This document shows positions 42,258 through 51,042 of a stretch of 64,000 bases of DNA, piece by piece. Positions within the stretch are counted from its first letter, which is position 1, and the number at the start of each line of letters is the position of its first letter. The position numbers were made by a program, and so were the translations under genes. Origin of the DNA: a candidate division Zixibacteria bacterium SM23_81 (GTDB lineage Bacteria; SM23-81). The stretch covers positions 31,507 through 95,506 of the forward strand of contig LJUY01000010.1 of NCBI GenBank assembly GCA_001304015.1, written 5' to 3'. Below the pieces are notes generated by a model that was given only the letters and a program-made list of their open reading frames with translations, was not told where the DNA came from and searched no databases.

Positions 42258-45200
42258 TTAAGCCCCGCAACATTTCTTGTACTTCTTACCACTGCCGCAG
42301 GGACAAGGATCGTTGCGGCCAACCTTCTGGGCCGCTTTGACGGGTTGGGGCTTTCCTGATCGCGCGGCCCGCACCTGGACTGGATCGGGAGCCACCTCCG
42401 GGGCAGGAGGTCGAGAATCTCCCCGGGGTGCATGAGCCATCTCCGGAACTGGAGGTCGATAAGCCCTCTGAGTCTGGGCGGCCGTGGGAACTTCCGGGGG
42501 ACGCGTGGTCACCTGGGCCCGGAAGATGAGCTCTACCGTCTCCTCGTCAATGCGGTCCAGCATCTCTCTGAAGGTCTCAAAACCCTCGCGTTTGTATTCT
42601 AACAGCGGATCTTTTTGCCCATATGCCCTGAGACCGATGCCCTCTTTGATCAGGTCCATCTCGTAGAGGTGTTCCTTCCAGCGCTCGTCGATGATCCGGA
42701 GAGCGGCAAAACGTTCCAGCTGCCGCATCATCTCCTCTCCCAGGTCCTCCTCCTTGCGCTGGTAGGCAGCTTTGACAGCCTTTAAAACGATCTGCTGCAA
42801 TTTTTCCTGGTTTAGACCGGAAATCACTTCAGGAGACAGGGTCAGGTCGACGAAAAAGGTTCTGCGCAGCTCATCCAGCAGTCCCTCAAGGTCCCATTTC
42901 TCGGCCACCAGGCTCTCATCTGTGTGAGCTAGGACCTTCGTCTCGATGGTCTTTTCCAGCATCTCCATAATCTCGGGCTTGAGGTTATCGCCCTCCAGGG
43001 CATGGAGTCGGCGATCATAGACCACCTCCCGCTGCTGGTTCATGACGTCGTCATATTCCAGAAGATGTTTTCTGATGGCGAAGTTTTGGGCTTCAACCCG
43101 TTTCTGCGCCCGTTGGATGGCCTTGGTCACCATAGAGTGCTGAATCACTTCACCCTCCTCTACACCCAGCTTATCCATGATGGCAGAGATGCGATCAGAG
43201 CCAAACAGCCGCATGAGGTCATCCTCCAGAGATAGGTAGAACCGAGTGTAGCCGGGATCGCCCTGCCGTCCGCAGCGTCCCCGGAGCTGTCGATCGATGC
43301 GCCGTGCCTCATGCCTCTCGGTGCCGATGATGTGAAGCCCGCCTTCGGAATAATCCCTGGCTTTAACGTGGCGAAGATCCTCAGGCCGCCTCCGGCTGTC
43401 TTTGGGAGCGCTGAGCGGGCGGGGGATAATCACCACCTCTCCCGGTGATGGGCCATCACCGGAGGAGAGCATGGCTTCTTTCTCCTGGGCCGTTTGCAGG
43501 ACTTTTGGGGAGATACCAATCTCCTTTAAGGCTCCCTCAAATAAAGCCAACTGCTCCTGAGAGACCTCATGAACCACGACGCGTTCTTGGCTTGAGGCCA
43601 GAGATTTCACGTGTTCAGCTAAATCTTGCGTCTTCTCCTGGGGAAACCTGATAATTCCGGGTCCCAACTTGATATCGGTGCCCCGGCCAGCCATGTTGGT
43701 GGCGATGGTCACAGACCCGGGTTGGCCGGCCTGGGCTACAATTTCGGCTTCCTTTTGGTGATATTTTGCGTTCAAAACCGAGTGATTGATTCCCTTTCGC
43801 TTGAGCATGCGACTCAGGGTTTCGGAGACTTTCACGTCGACGGTGCCCACCAGGACAGGCAAACCCTGCTCGTGGATACTGGTGATCTCCTCGATAACGG
43901 CATTATATTTCTCTCGCCGGGTGCGATAGATGAGATCGTCCTGATCATAGCGTCTCACCGGCTCGTTTGTGGGGATGACCACCACCTCCAGGTTATAGAT
44001 CTTGAAGAATTCCTCTTCTTCCGTCTCGGCGGTGCCAGTCATCCCGGCCAGCTTCTCGTAAAGTCGAAAGAAGTTCTGGAGCGTAACGGTAGCCAGGGTC
44101 TGGGTTTCTCGCTCTATGGTGACGCCCTCTTTGGCCTCAATGGCCTGATGTAAACCATCGCTGTAGCGCCTTCCAGGCATCAAGCGGCCGGTGAACTCGT
44201 CCACGATGAGCACTTTCCCATCGGAGACAACATACTCCTCGTTTTGTTTGAAGAGCGTATAGGCCTTGAGCAATTGACTGATGTTATGAAGTTTCTCGCT
44301 CTTCTCGCCATACTCCCGATAAAACCGTTCTCTCTTTTTGGCCTTTTCCTCTTGTGACAGGGCTTGATCACTGTCGATCTCCTGCAGACCCTCGCTGAGA
44401 TCTGGCATGGTGAATAGCTTCTGATCCTGAGGAGAGAGCAGCTTGCGCCCCTTTTCCTGCAGATCTACGACATTGCTGCGTTCATCGATGGCGTAGTAGA
44501 GCTCATCGTCGACCTCGCTGATTCGCTTGTCCCGCATAAAATCCAGCTCCACCCGGGTGATCAGCTTCTTCACACCGGGCTCCTGCATGAGCTTCATCAG
44601 CTTATTGTTTTTGGGATCTCCTCGCTGTGCCTGGAGCAACTGGATGCCCGCCTCGTATTCCTTTCCCTCCTGGAGAAGCTTCTCCCCTTTGGCCACAAAC
44701 TGGTTCACCAGGGGTATCTGTCGCCGATACAGCTGCTCAACCCGGGGCTTCAGCTCCTGAAACCGGTGAGTGGATTGGGCCACCGGACCGGAGATGATCA
44801 ACGGGGTCCGAGCCTCATCGATGAGCACGCTGTCCACCTCGTCGATGATGGCGTAATGGTGGCCTCGCTGCACCCGATCCTCCAGCCGAACGGCCATATT
44901 GTCCCGTAGGTAGTCGAATCCAAATTCGTTATTGGTTCCATAGGTGATGTCGGCTGCATAGGCTTCCTTGCGCCTCTGGGGATCCATATCGTGCTGAATG
45001 ACGTCCACGGTGAGACCCAGAAATTCGTAGATCTTGCCCATCCACTCGCGATCGCGACGGGCCAGATAATCGTTCACGGTTACAAGGTGAGCGCCCCGTC
45101 CCGTGAGGGCATTGAGATAGAGGGGCATAGTGGCCACTAGGGTTTTCCCCTCTCCCGTGGCCATCTCGGCAATCTTGCCCTGATGCAGCACAACGGCTCC

Positions 45201-45509
45201 GATGAGCTGTACGTCAAAGGGCACCATGTCCCAGGTGATGGGCAAGCCACAAACTTGCCAACTCTTTCCCAGAAGCCTGCGGCACGTCTCTTTTACGGCA
45301 GCGAAAGCTTCGGGAAGAAGGTCATCTAAGGTCTGGCCCTCTTTGAGCCGATCTCGGAACTGCTCCGTTTTGGCCTCCAGCTGAGCGTCTGTGAGACCTT
45401 TATATTCCTCGGCATAGTGGTTGATCTCCTCCACCACAGGCGCGATTTTCTTGATGTCCCGTTCGTGTTTGCTACCGCCGAGGACCTTGGAGAAAAGTTT
45501 ATCGAGCAC
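42258..45509 (-). CDS. secA: SecA preprotein translocase ATPase
   Basis: About 1083 residues, longer than the ~900 of E. coli SecA. Walker A MATGEGKTLVATMP, DEAD-type box YAIIDEVDSVLIDEARTPL, the helicase motif NMAGRGTDIKLG and GRCGRQGDPG are all present. The C-terminus ends in the zinc-binding CPCGSGKKYKKCC. Extra length sits in an insertion around residues 230-400 and another in the second nucleotide-binding domain (~640-720), as in many Bacteroidetes/FCB SecA proteins. The start is GTG at 45509 (VLDKLFSK), with AAGG upstream; a TTG further up is less likely. It drives export of the many secreted proteins in this region. Promoter at 45566-45594. Confidence 0.96.
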   Translation of the reverse strand: MLDKLFSKVLGGSKHERDIKKIAPVVEEINHYAEEYKGLTDAQLEAKTEQFRDRLKEGQTLDDLLPEAFAAVKETCRRLLGKSWQVCGLPITWDMVPFDVQLIGAVVLHQGKIAEMATGEGKTLVATMPLYLNALTGRGAHLVTVNDYLARRDREWMGKIYEFLGLTVDVIQHDMDPQRRKEAYAADITYGTNNEFGFDYLRDNMAVRLEDRVQRGHHYAIIDEVDSVLIDEARTPLIISGPVAQSTHRFQELKPRVEQLYRRQIPLVNQFVAKGEKLLQEGKEYEAGIQLLQAQRGDPKNNKLMKLMQEPGVKKLITRVELDFMRDKRISEVDDELYYAIDERSNVVDLQEKGRKLLSPQDQKLFTMPDLSEGLQEIDSDQALSQEEKAKKRERFYREYGEKSEKLHNISQLLKAYTLFKQNEEYVVSDGKVLIVDEFTGRLMPGRRYSDGLHQAIEAKEGVTIERETQTLATVTLQNFFRLYEKLAGMTGTAETEEEEFFKIYNLEVVVIPTNEPVRRYDQDDLIYRTRREKYNAVIEEITSIHEQGLPVLVGTVDVKVSETLSRMLKRKGINHSVLNAKYHQKEAEIVAQAGQPGSVTIATNMAGRGTDIKLGPGIIRFPQEKTQDLAEHVKSLASSQERVVVHEVSQEQLALFEGALKEIGISPKVLQTAQEKEAMLSSGDGPSPGEVVIIPRPLSAPKDSRRRPEDLRHVKARDYSEGGLHIIGTERHEARRIDRQLRGRCGRQGDPGYTRFYLSLEDDLMRLFGSDRISAIMDKLGVEEGEVIQHSMVTKAIQRAQKRVEAQNFAIRKHLLEYDDVMNQQREVVYDRRLHALEGDNLKPEIMEMLEKTIETKVLAHTDESLVAEKWDLEGLLDELRRTFFVDLTLSPEVISGLNQEKLQQIVLKAVKAAYQRKEEDLGEEMMRQLERFAALRIIDERWKEHLYEMDLIKEGIGLRAYGQKDPLLEYKREGFETFREMLDRIDEETVELIFRAQVTTRPPEVPTAAQTQRAYRPPVPEMAHAPRGDSRPPAPEVAPDPVQVRAARSGKPQPVKAAQKVGRNDPCPCGSGKKYKKCCGA

Positions 45510-45565
45510 GACCTTACCCCTTAGATGAATCAACTGGAATGAAAATGGTCTCTTTGTTCGATTTC

Positions 45566-45594
45566 AAAATAGACAAATTCCCCTTCATCGGCAA
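45566..45594 (-). promoter_or_regulatory. Possible secA promoter
   Basis: TTGCCG (45589-45594), 17 bases, TATTTT (45566-45571) on the minus strand, about 55 bases before the GTG. Confidence 0.5.
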
Positions 45595-45647
45595 GGGAAA
45601 AATGCTCACGGCACCGGAACCGAAGGCGATATGGGGCCACAATTAAT

Positions 45648-45681
45648 AAAAAACCCGCCCAACTATACTGGGCGGGTTTTT
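45648..45681 (-). terminator. Terminator of the cold-shock gene
   Basis: CCCGCCCA/TGGGCGGG 8-bp stem with a seven-base loop, T6 on the minus strand; the + strand also has T5, so it can work in both directions. Confidence 0.9.
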
Positions 45682-45717
45682 CACCGGGTTACATTCTAAC
45701 GCCTTTATTAAAAGTCG

Positions 45718-45918
45718 TTACGCTTTAACCACGTTGGCTGCCTGCGGTCCTTTTTCACCTGACACGATCTCGAACTCGACTTCTTGACCTTCCATCAGAG
45801 TCTTGAATCCCTCTTCTTGAATGGCGGTGAAATGGACAAACACGTCAGGACCATCTTCTTGTTCAATGAAACCATAACCCTTGTTTTCATTGAACCACTT
45901 CACTTTTCCTCTTGCCAT
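45718..45918 (-). CDS. cspA: Cold-shock-domain protein (CspA family)
   Basis: 66 residues, the standard size. RNP1 GYGFIEQED and RNP2 VFVHFTAI are intact, with the opening [18 protein letters not shown] of the family. It binds single-stranded RNA and DNA and melts RNA structure. It is a single-gene unit: a strong promoter lies upstream (45972-46000), and the 5' leader has a GAGAGC/GCTCTC hairpin (45950-45967), which could be a temperature-responsive element as in other csp leaders (inference). A strong terminator follows. Confidence 0.96.
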   Translation of the reverse strand: MARGKVKWFNENKGYGFIEQEDGPDVFVHFTAIQEEGFKTLMEGQEVEFEIVSGEKGPQAANVVKA

Positions 45919-45971
45919 GCTTTCTACTACCCTCCTTTACAAAAAGCTGAGAGCCCAATTGCTCTCGTTGG

Positions 45972-46000
45972 AATATATGGCACAAGCAATCCTTTGTCAA
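45972..46000 (-). promoter_or_regulatory. cspA promoter
   Basis: TTGACA (45995-46000), 17 bases, TATATT (45972-45977) on the minus strand. Confidence 0.87.
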
Positions 46001-46061
46001 GATTTTATTTAAAAAAATTTTCGTTTTGGTCAACTTTTCAGCGACCATGCTAAGGGCCAGA

Positions 46062-47033
46062 TCAAAATGTCACTAGGACGGAGAGGCGATGGCTGTTATC
46101 CAGCTCGTTGTGGCCCAAAAAGGCATAGTCTACATCGCCGATGCCCAGGCGAATGCCGGCTCCCGCCGAGAATCCGTCAGGCTCAATCCCCGCTCGCAAG
46201 GCAATCCGATGCTGGTAACAGTACTCAAAACCTGCTCGGGGATCGAAACTTACCCCACTCACGGAGGCCCATGCAGCGTAATCTCTGTCTTCAAATCTGG
46301 TGTCCGCGTCTAGGGCTATGAGAATCGCGCCTCGCACAAGACGGGAAGTCAGCTTATAGGCCGTGCCCAACTTCAGCATTGGCAGGATATACTCTCTCTG
46401 TCCCGAGTTCCAGACCAAGGGTGTTGTGGTCATATCGGCCAACTTCACACCCACCACCCAGCTTGGCCGCAGATACCAAAAAACGCCAGCATCCACACCC
46501 AAACCCAGGGCATGATCATCCCCCACGCCCTTTCTGATGAGCTTGGCGCTGCCGCCGAGGCTTAGCCCCTTCCATCCGCTGCGAGCATAAGACAAAAACA
46601 AAGCATATTCCGCGTCATTGACCTCTCTCACAATCCGAGGCCGCTGCGTTTGGAGATTCCATTCGGTGTAGGGAATGTCCTCAATTCCCAGGCGCAATAG
46701 GCCTATACCCAAAGCGCTGCGGTTGGGCTCCAAGGGAAGGACAACGCCCAGATAATCGTGGCCCACCAGACCGCCAAAGCTCTCGGCATGCATGAACATC
46801 ACCTGGCGCTGGGACACGTGGACTAAGCCAGCGGGATTCCAATAGATGGCGCTGGCATCGTCGCTGATGGCTGCGTAGGCTCCCCCCATGCCCATGGGCC
46901 GGGCCCCCACACCAAGGCTTAGGAATTCCCCAGCGTATTTGGAAAAGCCCCATGCAGCACTCTGGATCGCCAACAGGGGGCCTAGAAATAGAATGGGGCT
47001 CCTGATTATTTTCCATAACGTACGCACAGTCAT
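46062..47033 (-). CDS. PorV/PorQ-family outer-membrane barrel protein
   Basis: 323 residues: a signal peptide (ILFLGPLLAIQSAAWG), then FLSLGVGARPMGMGGAYAAISDDASAIYWNPAGL, the diagnostic start of PorV/PorQ-type (UPF0164) barrels, and alternating strands to a C-terminal phenylalanine (LSVLVTF) typical of BAM-inserted barrels. It has no FlgD-like tail, unlike the homolog at 23.9 kb. It lies 44 bases after pilQ on the same strand as the last gene of the pilus operon. A pilus-linked role (secretin companion or minor pilin/tip export) is possible by position only. Confidence 0.83.
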   Translation of the reverse strand: MTVRTLWKIIRSPILFLGPLLAIQSAAWGFSKYAGEFLSLGVGARPMGMGGAYAAISDDASAIYWNPAGLVHVSQRQVMFMHAESFGGLVGHDYLGVVLPLEPNRSALGIGLLRLGIEDIPYTEWNLQTQRPRIVREVNDAEYALFLSYARSGWKGLSLGGSAKLIRKGVGDDHALGLGVDAGVFWYLRPSWVVGVKLADMTTTPLVWNSGQREYILPMLKLGTAYKLTSRLVRGAILIALDADTRFEDRDYAAWASVSGVSFDPRAGFEYCYQHRIALRAGIEPDGFSAGAGIRLGIGDVDYAFLGHNELDNSHRLSVLVTF

Positions 47034-47077
47034 AAAATACCGGTATCAGGAGCCCCGAGTCAAGCCTTTTTTGCGAC

Positions 47078-48361
47078 TCAGCCTTTAATGACTTGAGGTG
47101 TGATCTCCACGATGAGATCCGTCTTTCTTTTGCTCTCCACAGTGTGCTGAAAAAGCTTGCCCAGCACTGGAATATGTCCTAACAGCGGCAACTTGCTAAT
47201 CTCGAGGGTTTCGTCCTCATTCAGCAGACCAGCGATGAGGATGGTCTCCTTGTCTCTGACTCTCACCGTTGTGGAGGCCAATCGCGTTTTGACCCATGGA
47301 ATTTCATCGTTGGGACCCCTAAAGCCAACGATGGAGCTGACTTCTGATTCTATCTTGGTGATGATAAAGCCATCGTCGTTCACATGGGGAGTGATTTTGA
47401 GCTTGATCCCCACCTTCTCCTTCTCCACCTGAGCCATCTCCGTGACGCCACCTGCTCCTGCGGCGTAAGTGGTAACGACATAGGGAATGATGTCTCCGAT
47501 GTGAATGGTGGCTTCTCTGTTATTCATGGTGGCCAGTTTGGTATCGGCCAGGATTTGCGCTTCCCCTTCGTTGATGAGCAGGTCCAAGACGACCTCAAAG
47601 GCCTTCAGCTGTCGATGTATAGTGTGAGCCTTGTCTACGAAGTCGTTATGATCCATTATCTCAAAGGGCATTTCCTCAGGGAAAGCGTCCGGCTCAACTG
47701 GGGCCGGTTTACCTTCGGTCACGATGGTCGTGATGGAGTTGATTTTATCCCAATCGATGCCCAGCTTGAACAGGGCATCCACCGAGACCTCTGTCAATTT
47801 GGCCTGCAGCATGACCTGTTGGGAGGGTTTGTCGATCCCGTCGATGATATTCAAGATCTCTCCGCGCACTTTTGGACTGGCTCTGATGACTAGCCGATTT
47901 CCTCCCAAATCCACCTGAACGTGGGGGTAGAGGTCCCGCAACATGTCCTGCACTTCCCAGGCATCGGCATAGTCCAGTTGGATCACCAGGGAGGAGAGGT
48001 TGGCATCTTTTCCCAATACCTCTGGAGTTTCAATCACGATGGAGTTGCCGATTTTCTCGTATCCCAAACCGACGGCCTTGACCACCAGATCGAGGGCTTC
48101 CTCCACGGGTACATCCACAATCCGCAGGGAGATGGTTCTCGCCTCTACGCTGGGACCGGTGACGATGTTTAATCCGCTCTTTTCAGTGAGAATCTGAAGC
48201 ACCGAAATAAGCGAGGCATTGTCCACCTCCAGGGTTACCAGATTCTCCAGCATATTCTTAGCCTCCGCTCTCGCTGGTGCGATCGTCAGCGTGGCTATCA
48301 AAATACACAGAATTAGGCTGGATAGAAGTCCTGTGGGAAACCACAAGCCTTTCGTCATCAT
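47078..48361 (-). CDS. pilQ: PilQ-type secretin
   Basis: 427 residues, shorter than most PilQ because AMIN domains are missing. Signal peptide near residues 10-32, a secretin/TonB short N-terminal domain (VTLEVDNASLISVLQILTEKSGLNIVTG), one N-domain (LVIQLDYADAWEVQDMLRDLY... NRLVIRASPKVRGEILNIIDGIDKPSQQV), and the secretin core with VGIKLKITPHVNDDGFI and the final VPVLGKLFQHTVESKRKTDLIVEITPQV. It forms the outer-membrane gate for the type IV pilus. It follows pilM-N-O-P in the canonical order. Confidence 0.92.
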   Translation of the reverse strand: MMTKGLWFPTGLLSSLILCILIATLTIAPARAEAKNMLENLVTLEVDNASLISVLQILTEKSGLNIVTGPSVEARTISLRIVDVPVEEALDLVVKAVGLGYEKIGNSIVIETPEVLGKDANLSSLVIQLDYADAWEVQDMLRDLYPHVQVDLGGNRLVIRASPKVRGEILNIIDGIDKPSQQVMLQAKLTEVSVDALFKLGIDWDKINSITTIVTEGKPAPVEPDAFPEEMPFEIMDHNDFVDKAHTIHRQLKAFEVVLDLLINEGEAQILADTKLATMNNREATIHIGDIIPYVVTTYAAGAGGVTEMAQVEKEKVGIKLKITPHVNDDGFIITKIESEVSSIVGFRGPNDEIPWVKTRLASTTVRVRDKETILIAGLLNEDETLEISKLPLLGHIPVLGKLFQHTVESKRKTDLIVEITPQVIKG

Positions 48362-48394
48362 TGTAACGCCCTCCTCTTCATCTTGAGAAGTTGT

Positions 48395-48898
48395 TTATTG
48401 TAATGTGACGACCGTTCTGCCGACTAACATATGCACGCCCCGTTCGTCGATATCGATCACCTTGTGCCCTTCAAGCAGATCCCCCTTCCTGACCTCAAAG
48501 TGCCTTTTGCCAATCTCAATGATGGCCACCGGGTCCTGATCCAGCACCAAACCGGTTAATTTCGGCTTCGAATCCTGTGGGATTTGCTGAACCGCCTTCG
48601 CTGGCAGCGGTTTCGCCTTCGCCTTGGGTTTCTTTTCGGGTTTCACTGGTGACCCCTTGGCCACCAGTGGATTTTTGGATTCGTTCCAATCAGACCCGGA
48701 ATCGACTTCTTCCGCAAAAGCCTGCTGCAAATTTTGAAGAATAGATTTTAGCCCAAGATCTTCAGCACCTGTCCCCAGGGCGACAACCTTTCCCTCGCTT
48801 ACCCCCACCGTCGTCAGCGTTCTGGCCCCGCTATATAGCAGGACCACAAACAGCCCAAGAACGGTGAGACCTACAACAGTCAACTTATCTCTCATCAT
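48395..48898 (-). CDS. pilP: PilP-like pilus assembly protein
   Basis: 167 residues. N-terminal membrane helix (VVGLTVLGLFVVLLYSGA), a Lys/Pro-rich linker (VKPEKKPKAKAKPLPAKAVQ), and a C-terminal beta domain (PKLTGLVLDQDPVAIIEIGKRHFEVRKGDLLEGHKVIDIDERGVHMLVG) resembling the PilP/GspC homology region, which binds the secretin N-domains. It has a helix rather than a lipobox, so it looks more GspC-like than the PilP lipoprotein. Its position between pilO and pilQ is the canonical pilP slot. Confidence 0.78.
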   Translation of the reverse strand: MMRDKLTVVGLTVLGLFVVLLYSGARTLTTVGVSEGKVVALGTGAEDLGLKSILQNLQQAFAEEVDSGSDWNESKNPLVAKGSPVKPEKKPKAKAKPLPAKAVQQIPQDSKPKLTGLVLDQDPVAIIEIGKRHFEVRKGDLLEGHKVIDIDERGVHMLVGRTVVTLQ

Positions 48899-48910
48899 AT
48901 CTACATACCT

Positions 48911-49417
48911 TTACTTGAAAAGATAAATTTCCACTGAAAGCTTCACCACAGCCTCTCCCTCGACGACAGATAGATGAAACTCCCTGACATCAATAAGATC
49001 GCGGGACCTCTCTATGGCCTCCAAGAGCTTTCCAAACTGATAATATCTACAGCGAAACTCGATTTCAAAAGGGCTCACCACGAAGAATCCTTCCTGCCGG
49101 ATGTCCTTGGGCACAATTGAAAGCAGCTCTATCTGCAGCTCTTTCAAAATGCCAGTTAGCTTTCCAAGAGACTGGGCAGCGTAATCCTGATTTCCGTGGA
49201 TAGTTCCGCCAGCTGCGGAGTTCCGCTCAAGTAACTCCTTGACAGTTTGAAGCTGTTCTACCGGAAACTGATGCCCCAGAACCTGCCCACGAGATTGACT
49301 TATAGCCTGGTTCAAGTGATTCAGCCTTTTGTTCCCAGGCCGGTAGAAAGCCCAATCCTCCACCGCAAAAGACAGGAACAGAAAAGCCGTTGCTATCCAG
49401 AATAAATGCTTCCTCAT
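48911..49417 (-). CDS. pilO: PilO-like pilus alignment protein
   Basis: 168 residues, low sequence conservation as usual for PilO. One N-terminal helix (HLFWIATAFLFLSFAVEDWAF), a coiled-coil region (NKRLNHLNQAISQSRGQ, VEQLQTVKELLERN) and a ferredoxin-like C-terminal domain (VSPFEIEFRCRYYQFGKLLEAIERSRDLIDV) with the PilO pattern. It pairs with PilN in the periplasm and joins the inner-membrane platform to PilP-PilQ. The gene is nine bases downstream of pilN. Confidence 0.8.
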   Translation of the reverse strand: MRKHLFWIATAFLFLSFAVEDWAFYRPGNKRLNHLNQAISQSRGQVLGHQFPVEQLQTVKELLERNSAAGGTIHGNQDYAAQSLGKLTGILKELQIELLSIVPKDIRQEGFFVVSPFEIEFRCRYYQFGKLLEAIERSRDLIDVREFHLSVVEGEAVVKLSVEIYLFK

Positions 49418-49426
49418 GAGTTCCTC

Positions 49427-50008
49427 TTAAGGTATAAGACAGATAAACTCAAAGTTCAATTCTTCTCTCTCCAAATCCCTGGACCGCCTCGAGGAGAGGA
49501 GCTCGATGCTTTCGAAATTCTGGGAGAAACTCTCATTTTCTCTAAGAGCCTTTAAAAACTCCAGGATCACACCAAGTCCTTCATGTCCCTCCCTGATGTA
49601 CGTGGCCCCTTCCACCTGGAGAGCGTCTCTTTGCTTACCGTCTATTGTCGCTTTCGCCAATGAGATTTCGGTCAGCCACATTCGCGACGGAAGCAAGGAA
49701 CTCAGAATTTTCAACTTCGTGCTCCACCTTGGCCTGCCACTTTTTATCTGCGATACTAAGAAAATTTTATCCGCAGAAACATTCCCATCCACCGGCTCAT
49801 AGCGGACCAGCATCTCCTGGATCTTGCTCAACTCCTCTTCCTTGGCGCTTATATTCTGTTGAAGAAGAAGTAGATGAAATGTAAAGGTTGCGGTAATGAG
49901 AGCGAGGACCACCACGTATAGAGCCCGGACGATGAGGATTTTCACCTGCCTTTTTTGAGCCCTGTGCCTTTTCTCTAGGGCCTCGCGATGTACATTTATC
50001 TTAAACAC
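49427..50008 (-). CDS. pilN: PilN-like pilus alignment protein
   Basis: 193 residues. The N-terminus has the PilM-binding motif area (INVHREALEKRHRAQKRQ; the usual INLLP is replaced by INVHR), a membrane helix (ALYVVVLALITATFTFHLLL), a coiled coil (NISAKEEELSKIQEMLVRYEP) and a C-terminal fimbrial-assembly domain (LSSLLPSRMWLTEISLAKATIDG). Two bases separate it from pilM. The altered PilM-binding motif is a small departure from model systems. Confidence 0.82.
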   Translation of the reverse strand: MFKINVHREALEKRHRAQKRQVKILIVRALYVVVLALITATFTFHLLLLQQNISAKEEELSKIQEMLVRYEPVDGNVSADKIFLVSQIKSGRPRWSTKLKILSSLLPSRMWLTEISLAKATIDGKQRDALQVEGATYIREGHEGLGVILEFLKALRENESFSQNFESIELLSSRRSRDLEREELNFEFICLIP

Positions 50009-50010
50009 CG

Positions 50011-51042
50011 TTAGTCCTCCAGGTCTCTTAAGGCCAGACCAACAGCTAGGGTTAACTGAGGGACTGCGGTCCGAAGTTCCATCTGGCTCCCATCAATTTC
50101 AATCCCTTTCAGGGGATTCATCTCCTCTACGGGCACTCCCAAATTGGATTGGAGATGCGTGTCGATCTTGACCAGGCGAGAACTACCTCCCGCCAGATAG
50201 AGTTTGTCAAAACCACCTTTGCCGGTCCGATTCTCATAATAGGTTAGAGAACGCCGAATTTCAAAGACAAGTTGGTCCAAAGGCGCCTTGAGGATGGTCA
50301 GCAGCTTCTGGTTCGATTTGCCGTCCTTTTTAATCTCCTCCGCTTCTTCATAGGTGACGCCCAACTGTTTCTGCACCTCAGAGGTCATTTTGTGGCCGGA
50401 AACCGAAATCTCGCGGGTAAAAAAGAGCCCACCCGGTCGGTAAACGCTTAAAATGGTGTTCTTCGCTCCCATATCCAGCACCACCAAAGCTCTGTCCTCC
50501 ACTAATTCTTGCGTGGCCAGCAAGGTATTGAGCAGCGCTAAGGGGCTAAAATCGATAATCAGTGGCTCAATGCCCACCTTCCTGAGAAGCTCAAGATGTT
50601 CTGCCAGATAGGTCTTGGTCACAGCGGCCAACAGGATGGACATACTCTCGGACTCCTCGTCCCGGCTGAGGACCTGATAATCCAATACAGCCTCCTCGGG
50701 CCCAAAGGGAAGATGCTTGCTGGCCTGCCATTTGATGGAGGACCTGAGCTCTTCATCTGTGAGCAGAGGAAAGTTCACTTGCTTGATGGTGGTCCCCGAT
50801 CCGCTCACGGAGGTCACCACCTCTTCACATCGTCTGAGCTTGAGACCAGCCCGGTGAAAAACTTTTTCGATGGCCTCGACAACTTTCTCCAGGTTATCAC
50901 CCTCAGGGACAAAACATTCCTCTTCAAGGCCGGAAAGAAGCTTATAACCCTCTTCCTGATGCAGGAGGTGTACCAGCTTGACGCTATATGATCCCACGTC
51001 CAATCCGACGACGGACTTGTCTCGACGGTTCAACGCCTTCAT
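50011..51042 (-). CDS. pilM: PilM actin-like pilus assembly ATPase
   Basis: 343 residues from ATG 51042, which overlaps the stop of the upstream pilX gene and has GGAGGAGGG just before it. FtsA/actin-like fold: phosphate-1 VVGLDVGSYSVKLVHL, phosphate-2 ALVVLDMGAKNTILSVY, adenosine motif KLYLAGGSSRLVKID. PilM sits on the cytoplasmic face and holds the PilN tail. The gene starts the canonical pilMNOPQ run and directly follows the minor-pilin genes. Confidence 0.93.
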   Translation of the reverse strand: MKALNRRDKSVVGLDVGSYSVKLVHLLHQEEGYKLLSGLEEECFVPEGDNLEKVVEAIEKVFHRAGLKLRRCEEVVTSVSGSGTTIKQVNFPLLTDEELRSSIKWQASKHLPFGPEEAVLDYQVLSRDEESESMSILLAAVTKTYLAEHLELLRKVGIEPLIIDFSPLALLNTLLATQELVEDRALVVLDMGAKNTILSVYRPGGLFFTREISVSGHKMTSEVQKQLGVTYEEAEEIKKDGKSNQKLLTILKAPLDQLVFEIRRSLTYYENRTGKGGFDKLYLAGGSSRLVKIDTHLQSNLGVPVEEMNPLKGIEIDGSQMELRTAVPQLTLAVGLALRDLED

